The notes under the pieces were generated by a model. It was given only the letters and a program-made list of their open reading frames with translations. It ran no database searches and was not told where the DNA came from. The translations under genes were made by a program, and so were the position numbers. 64,000 nucleotides of DNA from Streptomyces sp. SCL15-4 (GTDB taxonomy: Bacteria > Actinomycetota > Actinomycetes > Streptomycetales > Streptomycetaceae), in the NCBI RefSeq assembly GCF_033366695.1, contig NZ_JAOBTQ010000001.1, forward strand, positions 4,030,001-4,094,000, in the 5' to 3' direction. Every line of letters starts with the position of its first letter. The first letter of the stretch is position 1. Of this stretch, positions 9,030 to 16,098 are shown piece by piece.

Positions 9030-10792
9030 TGCTCCGCCGACTGAGCGCCGATGACCCGAGGTTCCGCCGCATTGACTTCTCCGCTGGCCTCAATCTCCTT
9101 GTAGCGAGCACTGCCGATGGTTCTGGCGACAAGGACAGCCGAAACGGCACTGGCAAGTCCAGCATGATTGAGCTCCTGCATTTTCTCCTCGGCGCACGCG
9201 CCGACAAGCGGAGCCTGCCGACACGCAAGGCTCTCCGGAAAATCGCCTTCAGTCTCGAACTGGACTGGCCGAGTGCGGACGGTGGACTACTCACCGTCAC
9301 CCGGAGCGGAGCACACCCGGAAGTCGTGCGGCTGAGCCAGGACGTCGGTGCGAACGAGCCAGAACACGAGTCTCTCTTCGACGTCGATGACGCGGGTCCT
9401 GTGGATATCCCGGCATCTCGATGGACAAAATTGCTCGAAAAAGAACTTTTCAGGCTAAGTGGGACGCATACTGGGCTGAGTGGGCGCACAATGCTTTCCT
9501 TTTTGATCCGTCGAATCTCCTCTCACGCCTTCAATGCACCAACACGTACGAACAGCCAGCAATCGGAGGCTGACGCGGCCACCAACCTCGCGTATCTCCT
9601 CGGCCTCGACTGGAAGCTCGCTGGCGGTTACCGCGAGATCTCTGCGCGGGAAGCCACCCGTCGTCAACTGCGCCAGGCCGTCAACGACCCGGTGTGGGGA
9701 CGGATCGTGGGCAGCACAGCAGAGCTCCGGGGCCAGATCACCATCGCCGAGGAGGACGTACGACGACTTGAGGAGCAGATCAAGGCGTTCCGCGTAGTGC
9801 CGCAGTACGAAGAGCTGAAACAACGTGCCGACGAGATCGACCGTGAGATTCGAGCCCTCAACTCCCAGGACTCCATCGATCGACGGAACCTGTCAGACCT
9901 GCAAACGGCGGTGCGGGACATCACCGACAGCGACGTCAGATATCTGGAACCCGTCTACCGAGAGCTGGGCATCTTGCTGGGTGACCAGGTCAAACGACGC
10001 TTTGATGACGTGAAGGACTTCCACAGGTCGATCATCCGCAACCGACAGCGCTACCTCGCCGAAGAGGTCGAGTCCCTCGAGAACAGGCTCGCTGAACGCG
10101 CAATGCGGCGCGAGCGACTGGGCGTCGAACTCCAGCAGGTCCTGCGCACTCTCAACGACGGTGGCGCCTTGGAAGCCCTGACCGCGCTGCAACAAGCCCT
10201 GGCACAAAAGCAGGCATCGGTGGAAGCCCTGCGTCACCGCTACGAGGCAGCCCAGACACTGGAAGCCAGTGCCCTGGAGATCAAAGCCAAGCGCCTCGAC
10301 CTTCAGCGTGCTCTCAAGGACGATCTGGACGAACGAGCCACACAGACCAGCGAAGCTACGGTCCTCTTCTCCGAGTTCGCCCAACGGCTGTACGGCTCAG
10401 GACGTCAGGCGTATCTAGAATTCGACGCCGGCCCCAGCAGCTTGCGGATCGTCCCACACGTCGACAGTGACGACAGTCGCGGTATCGGCAACATGGTGAT
10501 CTTCTGCTTCGACCTCACCATGGCCGTCGTCGCACACAGGCACGGACGAGGTCCTGACTTCCTCGTCCACGACAGCCATCTCTTCGACGGTGTCGACGAC
10601 AGGCAGCTCCGTGACGCCCTGGAATTGGCAGCGGAAGTAGCGGAACGCGAAGGGATGCAGTACATCGCCACGCTCAATTCCGACGACTTGGAGAAGGCGC
10701 AGCGCAGAGGGTACGACGCGTCGGGCAAGACGCTGCCGGTGCGCTTGGACGACGAGTATGACGACGGAGGGCTGTTCGGGTTCCGCTTTTAA
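9029..10792 (+). CDS. DUF2326 (YydD-like) ABC ATPase of the three-component system
   Basis: A 587-residue SMC/RecN-like ATPase. The N-terminal lobe contains a Walker A (SRNGTGKSSMIELLHFLLG, near residue 35). The middle (about 200-430) is a long coiled coil rich in Glu, Gln, Arg and Leu. The C-terminal lobe has a Walker B-like FLVHDSHLFDGVDDRQL near 510, followed by IATLNSDDL. This is the layout of the DUF2326 family. Family members in ABC-3C loci are predicted nucleic-acid or ring-sensing ATPases of anti-phage systems. This frame is intact, unlike its upstream partner. Confidence 0.85.
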   Translation: MLRRLSADDPRFRRIDFSAGLNLLVASTADGSGDKDSRNGTGKSSMIELLHFLLGARADKRSLPTRKALRKIAFSLELDWPSADGGLLTVTRSGAHPEVVRLSQDVGANEPEHESLFDVDDAGPVDIPASRWTKLLEKELFRLSGTHTGLSGRTMLSFLIRRISSHAFNAPTRTNSQQSEADAATNLAYLLGLDWKLAGGYREISAREATRRQLRQAVNDPVWGRIVGSTAELRGQITIAEEDVRRLEEQIKAFRVVPQYEELKQRADEIDREIRALNSQDSIDRRNLSDLQTAVRDITDSDVRYLEPVYRELGILLGDQVKRRFDDVKDFHRSIIRNRQRYLAEEVESLENRLAERAMRRERLGVELQQVLRTLNDGGALEALTALQQALAQKQASVEALRHRYEAAQTLEASALEIKAKRLDLQRALKDDLDERATQTSEATVLFSEFAQRLYGSGRQAYLEFDAGPSSLRIVPHVDSDDSRGIGNMVIFCFDLTMAVVAHRHGRGPDFLVHDSHLFDGVDDRQLRDALELAAEVAEREGMQYIATLNSDDLEKAQRRGYDASGKTLPVRLDDEYDDGGLFGFRF

Positions 10793-10953
10793 AGTCAGCG
10801 GCGCCATGCGCGGCGCCCTTTCGCGAGGACTTGTGGGTGATGCGGCCGCATCTAAGCACCCACGACGATGCGGTCGAGCGCCCGTAGACGGCCTTCGGAC
10901 GGTACCTCCGACCCCCACCCGATCAGCAAACGAGAGGACGCACCGGTACCGCG

Positions 10954-11451
10954 ATGCGCGAGTTCACCAACCACAAGGCACAGCACACGGTCGACATTCT
11001 GCGCGCCTTCTACCTGGAGACCCTGAACTTCTCCGAAACCAATCCTGAGGCGACGCTGACCGACTTCGAGCAACACTTGCGTCAGCGGGTCGACGCCTTG
11101 GAGGCGGAAATGGAGGCGGGTAAGAAAGCAGCCCAGGCAGCCGTCGGGACCAAGCCCCTGTCCGGCCCCCTGGCCGACCCCGAGCGCCAGCGAGCGTTCC
11201 GTCAGCTACAAGACGCGGGGCCACCGGCGACAGAGCCCGAGAGGGAAGCCTGGTGGGAGAAACGCAGGGCGGTGATCGACGAGATCAGAGCGCAGGGGCT
11301 GGCGGAGGCCCTCGACTGGGTGTGCCGTGACTGCGGCGCCCCGGTTGGGGTCGCTTGCCGCACGGCCGGCGGCAGGCCCACGAAGAAGCCTCACTTCCTT
11401 CGGGCCACTGACGCCGAAGCGCCGTACAACCACGCGTACGGCTTGCGCTGA
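10954..11451 (+). CDS. Phage-type zinc-finger protein
   Basis: A 165-residue protein. The N-terminal two thirds are helical and charged, with a possible short coiled coil near residues 40-60. The C-terminus has a CRDCGAPVGVACRTAGGRPT segment followed by HFLRA, which fits the small zinc finger common in actinophage and streptomycete mobile-element proteins (C-x2-C, x7, C, then H). It probably binds DNA. It follows the ABC-3C ATPase by 160 bases and may be separate cargo. Confidence 0.6.
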   Translation: MREFTNHKAQHTVDILRAFYLETLNFSETNPEATLTDFEQHLRQRVDALEAEMEAGKKAAQAAVGTKPLSGPLADPERQRAFRQLQDAGPPATEPEREAWWEKRRAVIDEIRAQGLAEALDWVCRDCGAPVGVACRTAGGRPTKKPHFLRATDAEAPYNHAYGLR

Positions 11452-11498
11452 ACGCCGGATCATCGGCCTCGCCTGACCGAGCCACGTCCCCTCAGGAC

Positions 11499-11534
11499 GG
11501 CGGGGCGTGTGGCGTAGTGCCATACGCCCCCGCC
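11499..11534. terminator. Hairpin terminator
   Basis: GGCGGGGCGTGTGGC pairs with GCCATACGCCCCCGCC around a 5-base loop, with one bulge and one wobble. It lies between the convergent genes ending at 11451 (+) and 11608 (-), so it can serve both. Confidence 0.6.
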
Positions 11535-11607
11535 GGCCGTTTCAGGCTTCGCGCGCCTGCAGCTGATTAGCCGCCGCTTGTCGCTCTCCGTAGAAGCTTT
11601 CAGTGCG

Positions 11608-12243
11608 CTACGCCTTGGGTCTTTTCGTTGCCGCGCGAGCCGCCTTCGCGTTGGCAGCCCCGTTGAGTCGTGCCAGATGGGCGCGTTGCGATACTTTGCC
11701 ACCGAAGGAGGACCAGCCGTAAAGGGACGCAATCAGTTCGGCTGCGACGGCTGCCGCCGAGGCTGATGCGGCGGTGGCCCTGGACATTATTGCAGGGGGC
11801 CTGGCCGCCCACCGACCTCTGCTCTGTACGGCCGTGATGGCACATTGCTCAGACCAGATCTCGAAGACCTGGGTGAGCCGGGCAAAGAAGGCAGCCACAG
11901 CGGCCAAGCATCCGTAGAAGGCGATGAGCCCTCCACCAATGCGGGCCGGGACACCCGGAGTCGGTGCGTGGTCGGTCCAAGGCCAGCCCATGACTGAGTA
12001 CACGACGGCCAGGCCGGCCGTAGCGCCGAGCCATGCAGACCCGATCAGACACTCAGGAATGCCGTCGTAATCATCCGACTCATCATCGCCCTTGTCGGGC
12101 CGTCGTCCAGCGCGAGTCGGATTACTTGACGTCTTCTTCCCGTAGGGAGGGAGAATGACCTGCCACAGGCCGCCGTGAACGTCACCGCCCACAAACGTGC
12201 CGGATCCGTGGTTGTGCTGCTCCCGGTGCTCAGTGTCCGCCAT
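11608..12243 (-). CDS. Membrane protein with N-terminal amyloid-like motif
   Basis: A 211-residue protein from ATG 12243 (GGCGGGA 6 bases upstream); ATG 12258 is an alternative. The N-terminus carries HNHGSGTFVGGDVHGG. Then come a charged linker and two hydrophobic stretches (LIGSAWLGATAGLAVVYSVM and IGGGLIAFYGCLAAVAAFFA) that should span the membrane. An Ala-rich helical C-terminus ends in Lys/Arg. The N-terminal motif is nearly the same as the C-terminal end of the overlapping upstream protein. I infer that the two interact through this motif, with this one as the membrane partner. No enzymatic domain is seen. Confidence 0.65.
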   Translation of the reverse strand: MADTEHREQHNHGSGTFVGGDVHGGLWQVILPPYGKKTSSNPTRAGRRPDKGDDESDDYDGIPECLIGSAWLGATAGLAVVYSVMGWPWTDHAPTPGVPARIGGGLIAFYGCLAAVAAFFARLTQVFEIWSEQCAITAVQSRGRWAARPPAIMSRATAASASAAAVAAELIASLYGWSSFGGKVSQRAHLARLNGAANAKAARAATKRPKA

Positions 12244-12643
12244 CTGGAATCCCGCCATAGTGCACGGTCATGCCACCATGAACGTCACCGCCGATGAACG
12301 TTCCCGTTCCGGTGTTGTACTGGTTCCAGACCTTCGACGCCAGCGGAGTGACTACTCCGAGGTCGCCCACCTCGCCCATGGCGTCGCGATGCTCGTCAAG
12401 GTACCGAGCGATGAGCTGCATCCAGACGGTCGCCGCTAGTTCGTGGGCCTCTGGAGAGGACGAGGCGAGAGCCGCGGCAGTGTCATCGACTGCCTGAACG
12501 GCCGACCTCTGTTGGTCCGGATCGGCCCGGCGAAAGAAGTGCGCGACCTTCTGGCGTATCTGCTCGGCACCAGACGTGGCGATGGCCGCAACAAGCGTGG
12601 CGGCCGCACCCGTGGCCACTGCAGTTAATTCGGCGTCGTACAT
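12230..12643 (-). CDS. Bell-like small protein with C-terminal amyloid-like motif
   Basis: A 137-residue protein from ATG 12643. It opens with YDAELTAVATGAAATLVAAI and continues to a basic FFRR segment. This hydrophobic N-terminal helix followed by a helical bundle occurs in many short Streptomyces proteins and resembles what has been described as the Bell domain (bacterial analogue of fungal HET-S/MLKL pore formers). The C-terminus carries TGTGTFIGGDVHGG, then MTVHYGG. Its stop overlaps the start of the next gene by 14 bases. The pore-forming role is inference from architecture only. Confidence 0.6.
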   Translation of the reverse strand: MYDAELTAVATGAAATLVAAIATSGAEQIRQKVAHFFRRADPDQQRSAVQAVDDTAAALASSSPEAHELAATVWMQLIARYLDEHRDAMGEVGDLGVVTPLASKVWNQYNTGTGTFIGGDVHGGMTVHYGGIPDGGH

Positions 12644-12787
12644 GATCGAGTCGTCTCCCCGCGCGTGGTGATGCACTCCAGGAGAACTTACCGTGCAGGA
12701 CTGACACTTCGAGGGGACAATGCACGCACACCTCGCGGCCCTTGCCTACCCCTTCCCGGAGCGCTCGCCGCGACGGGTCGGTGGGCT

Positions 12788-13195
12788 TTAGCTCAGCCAG
12801 CCGGCAATGGCGTGGACGAGTGCTTCGCCACCTTGCTCGACCACGGTCCCCGCTACCAGCGCGGGCAGTGCCTGTACGACTCCTCGGAGCGCTTCGACGC
12901 GTGCCTCGGGATTGGGCTCGGCCAGCGAGGCATCGACTGTGTCGGTCATCGCGCGCAACGCCACCGCGTGCGCCAGATTGCCTTGGTTGCGGTCGACTTC
13001 GGTGCGAAAGGAGACGAGGAGCCCACGGACGGTGTCGATGTCGACGGCTCCCTGGACAGAAGCTGACTGGTGTACATGGGAGATGTTCTGACCCACCACG
13101 TTCTGGTTCGGAGCGTTGTTGTTGCCTCCGATGTGAATGCCCGAGCCGCGCATCGAGTGCTCGTCTTCTCGGCGACCGCGTCCCCTGATCATCAT
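12788..13195 (-). CDS. Small helical protein with N-terminal Asn/Gly-rich motif
   Basis: A 135-residue protein; GGAGGCAA lies just upstream of ATG 13195, and ATGA overlaps the previous stop. After a short basic start it has GSGIHIGGNNNAPNQNVVGQ, then NISHVHQS. The remaining 100 residues form a helical domain (DIDTVRGLLVSFRTEVDRNQ, then PNPEARVEALRGVVQALPAL). The N-terminal motif closely matches the C-terminal end of the 612-residue membrane protein encoded just upstream. The helical domain resembles streptomycete DUF5955-like proteins, but I cannot confirm that. Confidence 0.6.
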   Translation of the reverse strand: MMIRGRGRREDEHSMRGSGIHIGGNNNAPNQNVVGQNISHVHQSASVQGAVDIDTVRGLLVSFRTEVDRNQGNLAHAVALRAMTDTVDASLAEPNPEARVEALRGVVQALPALVAGTVVEQGGEALVHAIAGWLS

Positions 13196-14970
13196 TTGCC
13201 TCCCTGGCTTCCGTTGCTTTGGCCCACGTCGCGGATGTCACTGCCCGCGACGTTTTGGATGGGAGCGTGATTGTCGCCGTACACCTGGATGTTGGTAATA
13301 ACCGCGGCGACCTGACGCTCGTACGGTGCTGTGTCGACGCCCAGTTCCTCCAGGTACTCGGCGACGGACCGGAAAATGCATGTCTGCATCAACACCACGT
13401 GCCGTTTGGCGTCATCGCTCTGGTGCATGTCGGTGACTTCCTCGATGGAGTACCGGTCACGCAGGCTGACCGGGTCCTTCTCCTCTTCGCGGTCCTTTTC
13501 ACTCTGCTGACCCCGCCCGAGCCGGGTCACGGTTCGCCAGACAGCCAGCGGCCCCGCCGCGGCGTCAAGGAGCGCTTGTGTGGCAACCCAGCCGAGCAGG
13601 CGGATCCCGCGCTTGGAGACCGGAGTGGAAGTCCCCCGCAGTTCGTTGTACAGGGGCGTCATGACGTGCGGTCGGACGGTGAGTCGTAGTTCTCCCGCCT
13701 CCAGCGCAGCGTGCACGAAGACGCTCACTACGACCTGACCGCCCCAGCTGACACACTGTGCACGCAGATACAGCCGGTCTGGCACGCTCGACGGCGACCG
13801 GCGTCCCCTGCCACGCAGGTTCGGCAGCTCCCGCTTCGCCACACGGGTGCGCTGTAGCCACAGCGGGGCAGGCAGTCCCTGCACCTCTGTCACGGTCAGA
13901 CCTGGCAACGGATCAGTGATCTCACGCGCTCCGCGTCCGAGCTCTCTCAGAGCCGAGCCCATCCGCCGTAGCAGCTCCCACTCCCCGAACCGCCGGACCG
14001 ACTCCTCCGGATCCTTGGGTACGAGCGGAATGCCAAGATCGGCGGCGCCCCAGACGTCACGTCCGGCGCCGACGAAGCGCTCCGGATGGTCGTACGGCAA
14101 TTCCAGCCCCGTCTGCTCGCTCCCCAACTGGGACACGCGACGCGCGGCTTTCCAAGCCACCCACGGCAACCGGTCGGACGACACTCCCTCACGCATGATT
14201 CGCGCTAGGGCCGCCCGGGCCGCCAACCGGTCACCAGCATGCACCAGCGCCGTCGCCATCGGGAACGCGAAGGGCAGCAGGAGCAGCCCGAGCCGTAGAC
14301 CCACCACCTCGCTTCCGGTTGGCTCGTAAGGAACAACCGCGAGCGCCCACGGCACGCACAGGACGATGTACGCGGACCTGGGAGAAGGCGCCAAACGTGA
14401 CTTCTTCACCTTCCGCGCCGCCCTCAGCGCGGCCCACCGCATCAGCAGAGCGACCAGGACCGCACCGCCCCAGACAACGGCAGCCCGTGGCGTGAGACAC
14501 ACCAAAGCTGCGGCTACGAGCAGCACACCCAGCCACCGCATCCACCACCACTGCCTTCTCGCGCGGAGACTATGCGCCACCACCGGCACGAGGTCGAACC
14601 CGTACGACGGGACAGGCAGCGGCGGCCCGTGCAGGACGTGATCCATCACCCACCGTGCCATCGGCTCTCCCAGCGGCGGACAGTCGTCACTGCCCTCCAG
14701 GTAGATGCGCCGACGTGTACTGCGTCGTGGTTTGTCCGTCTTGCTGCCCTTGCCTCGAACTTTGCGCCACCACTCCTTGACCGCTCTGACGCGGTCAGGG
14801 CGCGCGTACACGGCCTGGCACAGCAACCTGGTCACTTCCGACGAGGTCGGATCCACCTGACCGTGAGTTTCCTCCGCAGCGGGAGGGCTGGCCTGAACCG
14901 GTACCTCTGGTCCGTCGACCTCCTGCTCCGCGCCCCGCTCCCGGACACGCGTCCCCCGTCCGAACCCCAT
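13192..14970 (-). CDS. Membrane protein with C-terminal Asn/Gly-rich motif
   Basis: A 592-residue protein from ATG 14970; the frame is open to 15030 but upstream sequence is poor. Residues 150-260 hold about four hydrophobic segments (for example MRWLGVLLVAAALVCLTP and LRLGLLLLPFAFPMATALVH). The large C-terminal half is soluble, ending in QVYGDNHAPIQNVAGSDIRD then VGQSNG. This end matches the N-terminal motif of the 4-bp-overlapping downstream protein (N-x-A-P-x-Q-N-V-x-G). No catalytic motif was recognised. It may be the membrane-anchored sensor or effector of the pair. Confidence 0.65.
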   Translation of the reverse strand: MGFGRGTRVRERGAEQEVDGPEVPVQASPPAAEETHGQVDPTSSEVTRLLCQAVYARPDRVRAVKEWWRKVRGKGSKTDKPRRSTRRRIYLEGSDDCPPLGEPMARWVMDHVLHGPPLPVPSYGFDLVPVVAHSLRARRQWWWMRWLGVLLVAAALVCLTPRAAVVWGGAVLVALLMRWAALRAARKVKKSRLAPSPRSAYIVLCVPWALAVVPYEPTGSEVVGLRLGLLLLPFAFPMATALVHAGDRLAARAALARIMREGVSSDRLPWVAWKAARRVSQLGSEQTGLELPYDHPERFVGAGRDVWGAADLGIPLVPKDPEESVRRFGEWELLRRMGSALRELGRGAREITDPLPGLTVTEVQGLPAPLWLQRTRVAKRELPNLRGRGRRSPSSVPDRLYLRAQCVSWGGQVVVSVFVHAALEAGELRLTVRPHVMTPLYNELRGTSTPVSKRGIRLLGWVATQALLDAAAGPLAVWRTVTRLGRGQQSEKDREEEKDPVSLRDRYSIEEVTDMHQSDDAKRHVVLMQTCIFRSVAEYLEELGVDTAPYERQVAAVITNIQVYGDNHAPIQNVAGSDIRDVGQSNGSQGGK

Positions 14971-15357
14971 TGCCCGCCCCCCGGTTCCTCCGTACGGCGG
15001 GCAATCCTCACGGCGCAGCTGGGACAGCACCAGATCACAAACGCGACAATCTACTCAAGCAGCCGGTCTAGGACGAGCTTTGGCCGATTTGCGTTCACCC
15101 CAAAGACGTAGAACGGTTCCGACTCGGCCACGTTCACTCCCGCAACGGCAGCCTCCAGGTAAACGCCCACTTCCAGATCTCGGCCGCTCGTCAGCCGCTA
15201 ACAGGGATGCTCTGCACCTCCATCCCGACGGCGTGCCCATAGCGTGCCCATAGGGCCGGTAAGCCACGGCCAACAAGGGCGCGATCCTGTGCTCCAGGGC
15301 CCCAGACCGGAGACCATATCCACAGGTCAGAAGCTATCCGGCTCTCCGAGCGCCGTC
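14971..15357. other. Gene-free element end next to the attachment site
   Basis: I see no gene in this stretch. It separates the membrane-protein gene from the tRNA-Gly fragment and contains the two 11-bp tandem repeats at 15231-15252. No integrase gene borders the site here, so if one exists it should be at the other end of the element, left of this window. Confidence 0.5.
15231..15252. repeat. Two tandem 11-bp repeats, possible integrase arm sites
   Basis: GCGTGCCCATA occurs twice in direct succession, about 105 bases from the tRNA-Gly fragment. Short repeats with a GTGCCC core next to the attachment site are a familiar feature of actinobacterial tyrosine-integrase elements, where they can act as arm-type binding sites. 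That role is inferred from position. Confidence 0.5.
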
Positions 15358-15403
15358 GCTTCCCAAGCTGAGAGCGCGAGTTCGATTCTCGTCACCCGCT
15401 CCA
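15358..15403 (+). other. Attachment site: 3' half of tRNA-Gly (CCC anticodon)
   Basis: These 46 bases match the 3' part of a streptomycete tRNA-Gly: anticodon loop TTCCCAA with the 3' stem GCTGA, T-arm GCGAG-TTCGATT-CTCGT, acceptor strand CACCCGC, then TCCA. The bases to the left do not complete the anticodon stem and no D-arm or 5' acceptor strand is present, so this is not a working tRNA. It is what remains at the distal end when an integrative element inserts into the 3' end of a tRNA gene. The intact gene should lie left of this window. Confidence 0.82.
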
Positions 15404-15407
15404 TGAG

Positions 15408-15436
15408 AAACCCCCAGGTCAGCGGCCTGGGGGTTT
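15408..15436 (+). terminator. Rho-independent terminator after the tRNA-Gly end
   Basis: AAACCCCCAGG and CCTGGGGGTTT form a perfect 11-bp stem around a 7-base loop, followed by GTTTGTT. Placed four bases after the CCA end, it is most likely the original terminator of the tRNA-Gly gene and marks the return to core chromosome. Confidence 0.85.
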
Positions 15437-15449
15437 GTTTGTTGTCTAG

Positions 15450-15850
15450 TCAATCCGGGGGCGGCGTGCCCCGAAAGATCCCTGTCGGCCCGTCGCGACA
15501 GACATGGTGCTGGAGCATCTCGAAGAGCGAGCTGCTCGTCGTCAATACGGGAGTGGATGATGCCGACCCGGCTCCTACCGCGGCGGTGAGCGTTGCGATG
15601 TCCTCCACGTCGGACGTCAGGATCGTGACCGGGCCCGAATGCTGGAGCGCGGTCGCGCACAGCATGGTGTCGATGGCGTACTTGTGGCCGTGTAGCCCGG
15701 CGGTCCGCAGCAGGTCGGCCTCGGACTGCGCGACCGGCAGGTGGCGTACGAACGCCGCAAGGGATGAGCTCCGGCATGGCCCTTGGCCGGAGCCTCATGC
15801 CAGACGACGACGGGGTCGCTACGCCTCGCCTGCCTGTCGCCGCCCCGCAC
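15450..15850 (-). pseudogene. Decayed PIN-domain (VapC-like) toxin gene
   Basis: The minus strand reads AFVRHLPVAQSEADLL, then HGHKYAIDTMLCATALQHSG and VTILTSDVEDIATL. This matches the middle and C-terminal part of a PIN-domain ribonuclease (helix with the conserved Asp, then the LTSDxED motif). The first half with the initial Asp is not readable in any frame and the last residues are not PIN-like. No antitoxin gene is seen. It lies just outside the island end and probably decayed there. Confidence 0.5.
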
Positions 15851-16098
15851 CGGGCCGCGGGCTTCGTCGTCGGCGACCGTATGGCCACCCGCCCGTGCTC
15901 AGGAGCCGCACACTCCGGCCCCGCGCCGGGCTGACTCCAAGCGGTCGTCCGGCGCCCGTCGGTCTGCTGCGATCGCAGTAGAGCCGAGTGTCTGCGTTCG
16001 GCCGACGACGAGAGACCGGGGCGATGCGAGCGTGAGGGGGGCCCGGGGGCTGCCGGCCCGGCCCGGCCCGTGTGGCGTACCCGTGGAAAGGCTTGTCG

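Noticed and set aside
15358..15403. A functional tRNA-Gly gene
   Set aside because: The D-arm and the 5' acceptor strand are missing and the anticodon stem is not paired on its 5' side.
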